Assembly: GCA_965153455.1 (NCBI GenBank)
Contig: OZ234494.1
Span: 22,506,001-22,570,000 of the forward strand
Source: Sphagnum compactum
Taxonomy: Eukaryota > Bryophyta > Sphagnopsida > Sphagnales
DNA: 64,000 nt
Direction: 5' to 3'
Shown here in pieces: positions 1 through 15,089 of the stretch. The notes beneath the pieces were generated by a model. That model ran no database searches. It saw nothing but the letters and a program-made list of their open reading frames with translations, and was not told where the DNA came from. Position 1 is the first letter of the stretch, and each line of letters opens with the position of its first letter. Position numbers and translations under genes: made by a program.

Positions 1-2577
1 ATACTAACACATTGCTTGAAAAATTGAATGTAAAAAGACAAGGATAAATGACCTCCTTATTGTCTATCGTGGAAGAGATAGGAACACTCCTTGATGAAAT
101 GATCCATATCACGCTTAGGTGCGTTGTGCACCTACATGGCCATCGGAATAAAGTGATGCCCCTCATGAAGCCTTCTATGTTTGCAAATTTTAGCAATGGC
201 GTTAAGTTTTGGAGTTGCACCTGCTGGTCGACTGATGACACTTGAAGCCACTGTCTTTTGTGTTGAATCAGTAACCACCACATCAGCAATGAAAGCTTGG
301 TCCTTTTGGGTCATGTAAAGATCAACTTGTAATGAATATTTTGATGTAAGGGCGTACCACTACTTTCTCCATACATCGTGCCCACTCTTTCAGGTGAGGG
401 CATACATGACTTTTCAGATGGCATCATGTGTGGCTATCCATTGACCTCCAAACAGGAAACGAGCTAAGTGCATGCTAGATGTGTCCAACCCATGTCCACA
501 TTCACACGTGGGAAGATTAAATGTCGAGGGCTGAATCAAACTGAGACGAAAACATAATGCTGAAGTGCAAGTAGAGTGTGTAATGTGAAATGAATGGATA
601 GATGGCATAGCAACCACCCATAGCCTTGCCCCTTTGCCTGAACAAAAACGAATGCCGGCTCTGGATGCAAAGGAAATGGAGTCATCTTCGAAAATAGACC
701 TCAGGGTTGTGTCATGGTGGATGTCCATTAAAGATGCTTGTAGATTTGGGGCACTAGTAATTGCTAAACTCTTAAAAGAAAGGTGCATCTCCTTAGTTGC
801 AAGAGGAAGGCCATTTTGCACTACACGTAAGCATGACTGAAATAGGTGTGGGCTTCCTTCAACTTGAGAAACATACTCCTCCAAAACGGTTCTATCGAAT
901 ATATGAAATCTAGAACACAAATATGGAGCCACCAAAGACCAATTCCCTAGAAAAATAAATGGGGCATATTCCTCCATAGAAAGAAAGCCTATACCACTAA
1001 AGGATATTGGTAGTTGAGCTTGACGCCTCGTTAAGGGGCCCTCAAAAGATTCCCACGATCTTAGACCCATAATGTCCCCACAAACTTGCATAACTCTCTT
1101 GTCAAAACCCGCCAAAAGAGACAAGAAGGAAGAAGAAGGTACTATTTGTTTGCGATAAAAAGGTCAATGAGCTACACATGAGGATAAAATGCCCAAAGTA
1201 ATTTGGATGTCTCCCAAGAGAGGAAGATCATCGATATGGGCCACGTCTTGAAATATAACCTCATCCAAAAAATGTGTGACAAAGTCCTGAGAACGCACTA
1301 CCACATCGAATATGTGTAAGCCATCTGTGACCAAAGTGCAACTTTGAGGAATCTCTTTGCTTAGAGTCTACTTAGAGAAATCCTTGATGGACTCCAAAGC
1401 TTGCACTTTGACATTTTGACCTTAAGCCCAACTAGGGCTGATTGGGTCGAAAGGTGGTCAAAGGTGTAGGTAATCTCATTCATAGGCCCCATGATGTGGT
1501 ATTATATGTTAAGGATGGGAAAACACAATTGGGATGCCCGTGCGATGGTCTCTAATAAAGCTGGATAATGGGCCAAAGAAAATAAAGGACCTCCTAGGGG
1601 GTCACCCTGCCTCATGCCTGAAGATGACTCAATAATGGTGACCCCTTCCACATGTCGCCCATGTTGGTAGTAAAGAGAAGAATGAACATCATAAAACAAC
1701 TTGGTAAAGGGGACAATGTTTGTCAAAGCCCCCTCGATATCACACAACTTTCTAAAAATAACAGCTTGAGAAACACTATTAAGAGTGTTTTTGATGTTGA
1801 CTTGCATCACGAGCCAATCAAGGTGTAGGTCAAGGAAGGTTCGGATGCCAAAAGGGATGGCTTCATAGCCTCCAAAGGTCGATATTCCAAATTGATGGGG
1901 GGATAGGTGCTCGAAGCTGTAGGACAATGGAGTGATTAATAAGTCGAAGAAACACCTCTCCTACGACAATAGGACGAAAACCACCAGTGTCCTTTGCCAT
2001 TGCCTATAATTTGCTAGCCCCTAGCACTAGGGCCATCGACTTAAGGATATCCCCATGAGTAATAGCAACAACAGCCTGAAATAATTTCGAAAACCCTAAG
2101 GATGGGTCTTCTAGTATGAAACATCTTGATGGATGTTCATATACCATCCCAGAAAGCTCACTCGAAGACAAATGGGGAGCAATGGCTAAGGTTTGGGCAA
2201 ACAAAATCTTATCTAGGACAAAAGTGTGTTCTGCTTAATAATTAAAAGTAGGTGGAAGACAAGGTCTGAAGGAGGGGTGTGTAGCTCGCATAAGGCAGCA
2301 ATGGTGTTTTCCAAAGGAATAATTGGCGTCATGGGCTGGAAAGCTCTGGTAGTGCGATTGTACTCATTGGCTTTCCCTAAAGTTTCGCATCAACAAAAAC
2401 AAATGGTTGAAGAATCTTCCCATGCGTGGTGAAAACGGGGTGCACATGAGGCCTGTGAAGACTTTTTTCTGAAGATAAGACCAAACGCCCGCCATAAACC
2501 TCCTGAAACGAACACTTGAACGACCTTTTCGAGTATAACACAAACACCAATGGGGCAAAAGGAGGAAAATGAACCAT
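1..2577 (-). mobile_element. Decayed non-LTR retrotransposon (RT plus C-terminal region), runs off left edge
   Basis: Read on the minus strand, broken frames line up in the order of a LINE polyprotein. A fragment at 2204-2004 is followed by an RT core at 1927-1502, which contains a GMRQGDPLGGPLFSLAHY stretch typical of RT motif B. A thumb/C-terminal part at 1124-414 ends in a Cys/His element (CECGHGLD...H). A further C-terminal piece at 314-132 has an ADVVV...K...KHRR arrangement that could be a restriction-like endonuclease. Similarity to the next expected segment continues to about position 1, so the 3' end is cut by the window. Frameshifts and stops separate all pieces. The position where the catalytic ADD box should follow 'CFPIL' reads into a stop instead. 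It is a dead copy. The upstream limit near 2577 is uncertain. Confidence 0.8.
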
Positions 2578-2936
2578 GCTAATTCATCTGTCAGGTTTCG
2601 AGCAACTCGGTCAAGGGGTAAGCGAAAAGCCTACCTAACCTCAATTTGGATGGCTCGAGGATTTTTATGAAACAAGTGAAGAACGCAAAACGAGATTCAA
2701 ACAACCCCAAAATGGAGCTCCAAACCGACATCAAGAAATAAGAGGAATAGAACCAGGGAGAAGCACAAGAGGGGAAGGCACCTGCAAAGATAAAATAGTT
2801 TGGTTAGCCTAGGAAATGAAACTAGCAAGAAGGTGAGCACTCTTAACATGCTTCAAGAGGCTGTCTAAAATGTAGAGGCCAAAATAATGAAAACATGGAG
2901 TATCTTGGATCGACGAGGGACACAAACAGGCATCCA

Positions 2937-3019
2937 TAAAAAAAAAATTTTAAAAAAGAAAAGGCTACACCCAAAACCCCAAGGAAGCAAAAGCCCAAGT
3001 AGCCCCCCCAAAAAAAAAG

Positions 3020-3050
<31 letters not shown>

Positions 3051-3190
3051 GAACAAAACAGAATCGAATAAAATAAAATATATAAAATATAATAAAGAAG
3101 AAAAGAAAAAACAAAACGAAACCAAACCAAACCCTAAATATAAATATAAACATAAATAAATAAATAAATATATATATATATTAAAAAAAT
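2937..3190. repeat. A-rich (AAAAG-like) low-complexity tract
   Basis: Runs of A with interspersed G dominate 2940-3065, then AT-rich steps to about 3190. The opposite strand translates into Phe/Leu-rich frames that are artefacts of base composition. Confidence 0.85.
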
Positions 3191-3599
3191 AAAGGATGAA
3201 AACTTTCTTAAAAAAAGGACTTTCTTACTGTTGTAGGAGTTCGTTAGTGATGGCAGGTCTGGTTGTTGCAAGAGCACAATAGCAAAAACTATTGTTTGTC
3301 TTTGGTGCAGAGTTGTTAGTGTTGCCATTCAATTTTTCCTCAATGATGGTGGTTGCTATTACTTTGTGCCATAGAGGATCCGTTGGTTAGCCTCCTATTG
3401 TTGCTCCTCCTCTAAGTTCAGTACCAATTGTTGTTGACCTATTTCCAACTCTGAGTATCAAATGACACAAGCTGTTGTTGTTTACTATGCTTTGTTTGAC
3501 CCCTTATTTGATGCTGTTATGCTTGTTGGATGTGGAGACGTGGGTGCTAAGGTCCATCTTAAAAAACACCAATTTTTTTTTTAATGTTGCTTTGTTGTT

Positions 3600-3900
3600 A
3601 TTAAAGTTCAAAGATGATTCTTAGAACTTTAGGTGGCACTCTTATAACATTTTATTTTAAATGAACAATAAATGAAAAAATATTAAGCTTTGAAAGTAGG
3701 AGGGGTCCAAAGAGAGAGAAAAAAAAAACGTTTTGTGAGGATAACTTATTTTTCTTCTTGCTATTTTTTTATTATTCCTTTTCCTTTGCAATTCAAAAAT
3801 GATTTCTAAAGCTTGAGGTAATGCTCTTATAACATTTTAAATCACTGAAAATGACGCATAACAAACAAAGATCTAAAGAAGTGTTCGATGATGAGCACTT
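3600..3900 (+). repeat. Dispersed repeat, copy 1 of 2 (pair with 47525-47830)
   Basis: The two regions share, in the same order, an 'aacattttattttaaatga' type segment, 'gctttgaaagtaggaggggt', 'cttatttttcttcttgctat', and 'gatctaaagaagtg.tcgatgat'. Divergence is moderate with small indels. The repeat has no ORF of its own, so its class is unknown. Confidence 0.7.
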
Positions 3901-4695
3901 CAATCGATGATTACAAATCACAAAAGTTCAAAGTTGATGCATTCTACTTGTTGCCAAGAAGATCATGTCACAACAAGTAACCTTTAACAATCAAGGAATT
4001 ATTGTTTGTGTATCGCACATTGCAAGCTACAACCAATGTTACAAAAACCTCAAAGAACTTCACAAACTTCAATCAAACCCTAAACACAACAAGATAGAAA
4101 AACATGTGGACACTTCTTTGACCCTTGATCACAATCAATTCCTACAATGCATGGTCATCCCAACTCTTCTCCATCTAACAGGTAAATGGATATATAACCG
4201 GGTATATAACCATATTGTATGTATGCACTTCTATATAATCACATATATCTTTGTTGGAGGTCTATAAATGTTTTTGATAGCAATAGCTCCAAAGAATCTC
4301 ATGAATCCCCAAACAAATCTTGTTGGTGAAAAGTCATAGGTAAAATCTCAAGTGGAGGGCATTGTTAGAATAGAGCTACAATTGGAGTTGGTGTTAGGTT
4401 TATAGAGTCTAAGTAAGCTAACATTTAAATAACATCATATAAAAAATTTGATCTATGTTAATTAGCATTGACCTAAAAGCTAATTAACAAATTTTGATAC
4501 TCATTCACATTTAGGAGAATCGTGACAAAACATTTTGTTAACTTAACATTGACTTGAAATCTCCTTTTATGGGCCATTACCACGATGCCATGAATCATGA
4601 TCCAAGAGCGACAGGAGTTTACGAAGCCCTAAAAGACACGGTCCCTACAAAGCCTATCTACGTGCAGTAAAAGAAATAAAGCTTTTTTTACTTGA

Positions 4696-7664
<2,969 letters not shown>

Positions 7665-8299
7665 GAAGCTTATCTCTGTTGAAGGCTTCATTCTATTTTG
7701 TGTTGGGGTTTTGCCAAAATATGGATGAGTTTCTGTCTGACAGCGTCCCACAGGGTCTGATCCATAGTTGGTCCTTTGGGTTTTTGTGTCCAGTCTTGCA
7801 AAGACATTTGTAAGTGGGACCCACATGGTGCAACCGAACCCCATCAAAGGTGAGGCATTGCTTGAAGGATGACATTATTCTTCTTGTAATTGGAAGATTT
7901 ATTCTGATATTTTTCTTGAAAACTTGTTCAATCAGGCTTTTAGTAGACTCACATCTCATGGTGTTTTTCAAGTAGTTTGCATCTTATTGTTGGAATTGCT
8001 GTCACATGACAAAAAATTTGTGGATCTGAGTTAAAACAGTTCTGTTGTTGGGGGGGTTGGGGACGGGTTAAACAGAATTTCAAATTAGTCTTCTACACAG
8101 CACTTTAACAACATATAAAGCAGAGTAACTCTGAAGAATTGCAACAAATCTTCATGAAATTTTACTACAATGTGTAATATTACAGAGATTCAGGGAACCA
8201 CTCCAACTAAAATGGTCCAAGTCTGAGATGTTGTATGAGATGGTAATTACACACGCCCTCTATCTTGAGTGTGAAAACAATGAGTGTAGATCTTGACAG
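7665..8299. other. Convergent 3' intergenic region between SAHH and the trihelix-SAM gene
   Basis: The 635 bp between the two facing stop codons must hold both 3' UTRs. AT-rich stretches with possible polyadenylation elements occur, for example around 7890-7920. No extra coding frame is supported. Confidence 0.6.
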
Positions 8300-11249
8300 T
8301 TATCGAACAAAAGACCCTGATTTCTTCTCCTTCTTTGCAAAGTTGTCAGATATCTCCAGCATTGATCCACTTGTATTTGCTAACTCCATATCCTCTTCAC
8401 TCTCTGCAATGCAGGAGATTATCAGAACACACTGCCATAGAAGCAATAGACTAGTAGACTTTGAAACCACATTGAAGGGCACTGCAATTTTGATGCTGAA
8501 GTACAGTGCATTTACTACGGTTGAATGGAGCATCTTGAGGCAATCACCTCCTATATAGCACCACTGGGAGATTGCACAGTATAGAAGCTTTACCTTGAGC
8601 TAGCTTCCGCTTCCTAGACCAGATAGCAGCCTTAAATCCACGTCTTTCACCCCTGGCAGCATCTATAAACTCTTCAGTCATGATTTCATCAAGCTCCCTA
8701 TCTGACATTTCGAGCAGTGTGGCCACTGTATACTTGCTGGAGGCCAATTTTTTGGCAAAATCTCGAGCTGTCTCTTCTTCCAGAAAGTTGTGAAGCAAAG
8801 CCTCAATGTTGTCCTCTAAGGAACCTGCCATTAGGTCCTGATCCAAACCGTCTTGAAGACTAACCACTCTTGTCAACTTCTTCTTAAGATACACACTTGG
8901 TGAAAGAGCTGCTGCAAATATCCCCCAGGAAAAATGAATCCAACCTTCTCAGAAACTCTCTTCTCCAGCCCTACTGATCAAATCCTAACACCTCCAAATA
9001 ACTCAGGTTTGCTGATATGATAGTATTCATGTCTGCAACCAGCCATCCAGTTGACATGATGGATTTCTAATTCACGGTCAATGTAGTGAAGACGCATGGG
9101 ATCCTGATGAGAAATTCATCAGTAGGAACAGGCCAATCAAAGATCCCCAGAAACCAGAATAAAAGAGATAGAAATCCAGCACATGAATCAGGTTGTCCTT
9201 GGATATTAGCAAACAAAGTACAAAAGAACCGCAATTATGAGCCAGGACTGGACAAGAAACCAAAGTGAGGACAGCCACAGCAGGGAGAAAGATAGAGACA
9301 TTTTCCACACCTCCAAAGTAGGGAGTATGCACAACACTTGGGGGTCGAGCTGGGGGAGGGGAGCAGAGGAAGCGAGCCTGCTTTCTAGCAGATCCAATCT
9401 GTGACTGCTTAGGACTGCCCCCTATCAGATCATCTAACACATCAAACCAGGGCCATTTACAGGGAATGTTACCAGCCAGTTTGTCTTTCTCCTGCAATGG
9501 TTCACAATAAAGAAGAATCCATCAATATATTCCATATATGGAGCACAGCATATTACCAGCACACACAGATCATGAATTGTGTTAGATTTCCCATCAGCCT
9601 ACTGAAGTCAATGATTTGCTATCACTTACACTCTTAACCTTGCAATCATATAGAACCTCATAATTATTCATAATGGTCAGGCTGCTGAGTATTTGGGCAT
9701 TGAAGGTTAGCTTTCAATTTATTGAATGTTTTCCTTTCAGTTTGGAGCTTATATTTCAAAGCTGAGATTAGAGTGCACGAGTAAACTAGGAACTATATTA
9801 CTCTTTGTATATTTCCTCTATTACCCACAAAAAAGTAATAGTTAAGCAGTCTTATGGGCTAGGATATCTAAATATGATAGTCCTACCAATCTTCTCATCA
9901 CAATTGGATATATCCTATTTTTATGGTTTCTTTTTTATAATTTCAATGCCTTTAGTTTGAGCAACATATCTTTGATTGGAGCAAACACCTTCATTCGGGT
10001 GTGAGCTCTCTGAGTACCAGAGAATACAATGACAGCTGCCTTCAAGATGTAACTGTTTGTCACAAATACTAAGGCTTCAAAGGTTATATTTCATACAAGG
10101 TCCCTCAAGTAATAGCCACTTCTAGGACCTTACAACATTCAACTGAGATTGACAAGCCCACCACTCATCGCAGCCAGCAGGGAGACAACCCTGCATATGG
10201 TGACAATGTTGCTAAGATTTTATTGAGTTTTACTGGGAATTGGCAGCAACTGACATTACCATTCCATCACTTCTTCCAACACAAAAAGCATTCTCCCTAT
10301 TCTATTGTTGTCTCATTACCTGACGGTAGCGCTTCTTCAGGCTGTCCACCTTCATGCGACATTGCTCCTGTGTTTTGGGGCTCTTCTCGTTCACACATTG
10401 TGCATTGACTATCTTGGAAACTTCTGCCCAGTCTTTGCTACGGAAGTTGCTGCGGTCCAAGGCATGAAACTTCTCCCTGTTTGGAATTAGGGTTACAGTC
10501 AGTGACAACAACAATATTCATGTCTTGTAACACTCATATGCCTCCTGAAAAATTCAGAGCCTCAAAAACCTAAGCAGCATGAAAGAAGACCATTGATCTC
10601 TCTGCTAAGCCAACTCAATAGTTTGCGTTTTTCCAATTCTTTTACCCAGTTCAATCTAGAAGCAGACACACCCTGAGTTTAAGAGAAACCAAAACACACA
10701 CACCACAGCCACATTTCTCTCAGTTCTCAGCTCCAATACCACAAAAAGAATACAGACAAATGTTGTGAAATCATGGCCAGCTAGAAAGAAACATTCCTCT
10801 TTTCCCAACAGACTCGGATCCAGCCAGGTTATTACGAGCACCCTAATTCTTGCTCGCTTTGAGGAGTCGATGATCAGGACACCAAAACTGCGCAGTCATG
10901 GAGAACATATGAAAATTGCTAAAAAAACACATTCGATTGGAGTGACGGTTACCTTCCTTTACCTGAAAGCAGTAATCAAGACCGAAGTTGCGGCCTCGCT
11001 CCACTCCGTAGCCGGCTCTCTCCCCGGCCCCTTGTGTGGGCTCTCGATCTTGCCCAACACGTGCTCCTCCTCGAACTCGGAGTCTTGGTGATTGGGCTGC
11101 TGCTGCTGCTGCTGCAGCTCGTGGCTGCCCGACGTGCCTATATTATCATGATGCTGCTGCAAATGGTGGTGGTGGTGGTGGTGGTGGTTGTGATCGTCCC
11201 CCACCAGTTCCCTGCCATCGCCGCCTCCCCCGCTGCTGTCGTCCTCCAT
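8300..11249 (-). CDS. Trihelix (SANT/Myb-like) factor with C-terminal LEAFY-SAM-like domain, 5 exons
   Basis: Minus-strand exons 11249-10963, 10476-10320, 9491-9311, 8911-8594 and 8403-8300 join with matching phases (2, 0, 1, 1) and GT-AG borders to 348 residues. Residues 1-80 are low complexity with a His run (about 22-29) and a Gln run (about 46-51). Residues 83-172 form a trihelix domain of the SIP1/ASIL kind. It has Trp83, the helix ending in ITAFREKF, DWAEV, a QCRMKVDSLKKRYRQ helix, and a final amphipathic helix with KWPWFDVLDDLIG. Residues about 240-313 resemble the SAM oligomerisation domain of LEAFY/FLORICAULA: YTVATLLEMSDRELDEIM, then GERRGFKAA and a basic run RKRKL, as in LFY's TLL-M-ELDEMM...GERYGIKAA-R-ERRRL. 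The expected role is a nuclear DNA-binding factor able to oligomerise. The domain pairing is inference from motif reading. The third and fourth exon borders are the least certain. Confidence 0.85.
11085..11195 (-). repeat. Coding trinucleotide runs in exon 1 of the trihelix gene (His and Gln tracts)
   Basis: The CAC/CAT run at about 11163-11187 encodes eight consecutive His, and the CAG run at about 11098-11115 encodes six Gln (minus strand). Such runs are prone to length change. The opposite strand gives spurious Val/Leu-rich frames. Confidence 0.85.
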
Positions 11250-13240
11250 CGCCGCGTCCGCTCCTCCTTCGTCTTCTCCACCCAGGCTCCCACCCGAACG
11301 TCCGTCCGTTCTGGTCTTCCCTTCCGTCCGCTAGGCCCTCTTCGTCAGCGTGGCAGTCTGGACGACCGGGGACGAACTCCCACCCCCTGGTTGAACTGCG
11401 CTTCGAGAACAGAGTTGGGAACCGTACATGCAAATGATGGGAACTCCAATTGGGAACTGCCAAGGAATAAGACGGCCTCCCAAAACAATAAATTACATAC
11501 AAGTATTATTGTAATTTTATTATTATTATTGTGCATAGTACTAATATACATAATTTACGTTATTGCATAATTATTGGAAAATTTCGCCAAATTCCCAATA
11601 TCAGAAAATTGGAAAAAAAAGAAAAAAAAAAAAAACCTTGATTGGGATGAAGCTGATTGCTACTTAGTATAGATAACTGTAGTACCCTTTTAGGTTCAGC
11701 ACTTGGGTGCCAAAAAAATTATTTTATTTTGTAAATTTCATTTCGGCAATAAAAAAATAATTTATGAAAATTTGGCAAGAAATATAGGCAATCTTGTCCA
11801 ACCATATGAACAACGCACCAAAAATTTCACTAAAAAATAAAAATTTATTTTTATTGAATTTTCAATTACAAAAATACTCAAAAATTTATAATTCGTACAT
11901 TATTGTGTGTGCGTGTTTATTGGAAAATTTGTACCACATTGAAAAGAAAAAGCAAGTGAAAATTTGTACAAGTAGTTTTTTGGATTAAATTTTTTTTTTC
12001 TTGCTAAAGTTGCCATGTTTTGAGGAAAATAGTTAGAAGTCATCACATTTAGACATTGAGTTCATGGAGGTTGCTAGAACAAAATGGGGTTCTGAATTTT
12101 TTTGATTTTCATGCCTAACCTCTAGCTAAATTTGGCTAATTGTTCTTGTGAATAATATCTAGTTCGCCTACTTGAAAAATTTGAATAAAAGCCCTAATCG
12201 TAGGCTTAATTGTTACAAAATCACCTTAATGAACTTGTATTCATTATATGCTTTTAATTGGTACCAAAAACATGATCGTGACGGACCTTGTGGTTTGGGA
12301 GATCTCAACCATGGTTTAATTTTATTTTTTAAATCATAAAAAAAATTGGTGAAAATTTCCAAAACATTAACAAAATTAATAAAAATTACACTAGAAAACA
12401 TTCCATATTTTTCCAATTGGTTTTTGAAACAATGTAATTCTTTTAAAAAAAAGATCATTAATCTTTAATTGACAAAACAATGAAAAAAAATTCAAATTGA
12501 ACAAACTACCTTCCTATTGCAATTAAACATATGGATCTAACTTATACACTTGAAGGCTAGGCCACAATTGTTGTTTGTGTCAATGTTAGGAGTTAGGACA
12601 ATTGTAAGGATGGTAAAAATAAACATTAATTCACACAAGTAGAATGTTATTTAACAACAACTCTTAATTGGCAATTGATATGAATATTTCATTGCTTTTA
12701 AAAACTCTATCTACTTTGGGGCATGATGTGTTGCAATTGACTACAACAAGATTACAATTCAACAATCTTGTATTGATCAAGATGTGGTGCTTTGACATTG
12801 GACATAATGTGTTTAATTGTTTTCATTGAATAACATCATTTGAAACAAACATGTTGCAAATGGGACTAACATGGCATCAATATTAATAAACATTGCAAGA
12901 ACAACAAGTGTTGCAAGTGGCATTCCACTGGCATCACTAAGTAAGCTAATTTGCAAGTTGTGTTCAAAGTGGATATGAAAGACACTTGAATTCATCAATC
13001 ATTTTTGTGTGGATTTAGTTATTTCATAATAATTGAACAAATATCATGAAAGACATAGAAAGAATTATCTTGATGGAAAAAGGTGGCATGCAAATATTAT
13101 AAAAAAAAGAGTTAAGATTTATAAAAAACATTCTTGTAGATTTGAACACATTTGAAAATTTGACACCAACATTCATGGTAGCAATCATTCAACAACTTGT
13201 GATAATAAGTAATAATTAAATGCATCACCATTCATAACGC
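11250..13240. other. GC-rich 5' region of the trihelix gene, then AT-rich intergenic DNA
   Basis: 11250-11440 is markedly GC-rich and pyrimidine/purine asymmetric and probably holds the 5' UTR and core promoter of the minus-strand gene. From 11500 to 13240 the sequence is AT-rich with many homopolymer runs. I see no coding, RNA or ordered repeat structure there. Confidence 0.5.
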
Positions 13241-13249
13241 CAAAATCCC

Positions 13250-13900
13250 CAATCCACGATTTCATCCAAAATTGGGTTGCTAGTCATTTAGGACATCCAT
13301 GACTACTTGGCTATATAGTCAAATAGGATGTTATATTTTAAAATGTTTTGATATTTGTGACTATACTCATGAAGGACAATGTATTTACGACTACAACTTT
13401 TGTGACTACAATTATGAAAGAAATCAAAAATATATATTCTCTTAACCTACTAGCCTAGGTTAGATAAAATTAAGGTTTGTTAGACTAAAAACCTAGCCTA
13501 CATGCTAAAAACATAAGCCTTAGCCTACCTAGGAATGTAAGTTAACCTATTTAACAACCTAGGCTAGGCTAGGTACTTAGGCAAAGTGAGCAAACTAACC
13601 TAGCATAATTAGCCTTACAACACTAGGTTGTAATTGTTAGGACTTCAACCCCTCCAGTTCACATTGAGGGATGAAGTTTTTAAACCATTGCATCACATTT
13701 TTTTACATGATAAAAATTGTCACCATATTATCATAAACAATTTTTAAAAACTTATTTAAATAACCTAGCCTAACTACCTAATATATATAACCTATTTAGT
13801 AACCTAATAGGTGCTTTGGTAGGTTTAGCCACCTATTAAAGTAGGTATGTACCTAGTAGGTAATATGTATCAAGGTGAGTAAGTAACTAGTACATACTAG
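13250..13900. mobile_element. Remnant of TAGG-rich CACTA-like element (family of 60945-63083)
   Basis: It shares with the 60.9-63.1 kb element long runs built from cctag/taggc/ttagg words (13440-13620 and 13760-13880). It also shares an embedded tRNA-like segment at 13640-13699 on the minus strand. Clear terminal repeats were not found, so the limits are approximate. Confidence 0.45.
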
Positions 13901-14389
13901 TGTTGGGCGAATATCGAAATTATGGGGGGGTATTGACTTGGGCATGCATCTAAGTATAGGGTACCTTGACCATTGGGCATCAATTCTCCAAAAACGTCAA
14001 GATACCTTACACAGGTAGACCTTTTGGCTCCCATACACATGTAATGCCCATACACTAACGAGCTTTACTTTTGCAGAGTTCACAAGATGGACTGGTGGAG
14101 TTGGCGTTTCACATGTATCACCTGCGTAGGGTATTGAAATTTAGGGTTAAAGGTCACAAATTAGAGGCTTAATGAGGTTATCGATGGGAGAGCTATGGAA
14201 AGTTCTTGTTTTGTGTCGACATGATGAAACAATTTTAATGATGAATCCAAGTTGGAATGGATAAAAATGCTGAATTTTAGCAATCTTCTATTCACGGTAT
14301 TGCAATAATCATCAAGTAAGCATCACAAATTAGCTATAGTTTGCATAGAATCTTTGTGTCCATTGTTTACTTGCAACAAGTTTTTTCTT

Positions 14390-14960
14390 TTCCATCACAT
14401 CACGTTTGCAATTTGCAATTTTTTCTTTTCTATTGTTTTGGAGTTTTGGCATTGTATTACATTTGTTGTTGTGGAGTTCGGGCATCGCATTGCATCAATA
14501 ATTTGCAATTTCTTTTAAATTTTTGTTATTTTGGAGTTTTGGCATCGCAGCGCATTTGTTATTTTGGAGTTCAGGTAGCACATCGCATCTACAATCTACA
14601 ATTTCTTCTTCTTTATTTTTTTGGAGTTGCATCACATTGTATATCTTGTTTTGGAGTTTCAACATCATTTGTGTTCATTGTTTTGGAGTTCTAACATCGT
14701 GTTGCATCTGCAATTCGTAATTTCTTCTTCTTTGTTGTTTTGGAGTTCTGGCATCACACTACATCTGTAGTTTGTAGTTTCAAATCATTCATTGTTTTAA
14801 AGTTTTAGCATTGCATTATGTCTATGGTTTCCAACTTTGAATTGTTTGTCATTTTGCAACTTTAAGTAGTTTATTGTTTTCAAGTTCCAGCACATGTCAT
14901 TGTTGGAGGTTCATTACATTGTTTGAAATCTACAATTGTTTACCGTTTAAATTGCTTTAG
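14390..14960 (+). repeat. Degenerate tandem array built on 'ttgttttggagtt...ggcatcgcat'
   Basis: At least eight imperfect copies of a unit containing 'ttgcaatttcttctt', 'tgttttggagttctggca' and 'tcgcattgcat' occur, with variable spacing of about 50-90 bp. The plus-strand frames through it are compositional artefacts. It ends just before the hAT remnant and could be that element's subterminal repeat region. Confidence 0.7.
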
Positions 14961-15089
14961 AGTTCCATCACATTATATTTGCAAGCTTGTTGGTGTTTTG
15001 TGGCTCACATCATGGGTATTTTTATGAATGGACTCATAGAGGATGGGGAGGGAATCCCATTGATTATATAGCTAAATCTATTGTTGGCT

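Larger units (their letters stand above)
2578..4690. other. Intergenic: A-rich simple sequence, diverged repeat copy, SAHH upstream region
   Basis: About 2937-3190 is purine-rich simple sequence, mostly A with scattered G and then TA steps. It yields long spurious frames on both strands. 3600-3900 matches 47525-47830 (listed separately as a repeat). No coding frame with family similarity is visible. The last few hundred bases before 4690 are presumably the promoter and 5' UTR region of the SAHH gene, but I cannot place a TATA box with confidence. Confidence 0.6.

Noticed and set aside
2843-3159. Overlapping 60-95 codon frames, Phe-rich on minus and Lys-rich on plus strand
   Set aside because: They are translations of an A-rich simple-sequence tract with no motif content.
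8265-8558. 97-codon plus-strand frame near the SAHH 3' side
   Set aside because: It is antisense to the last exon of the trihelix-SAM gene, which fits in phase with the other exons.
11034-11570. 178-codon plus-strand frame opposite the trihelix first exon
   Set aside because: It is a shadow of exon 1: the Val/Leu runs are the antisense of the His and Gln codon repeats.
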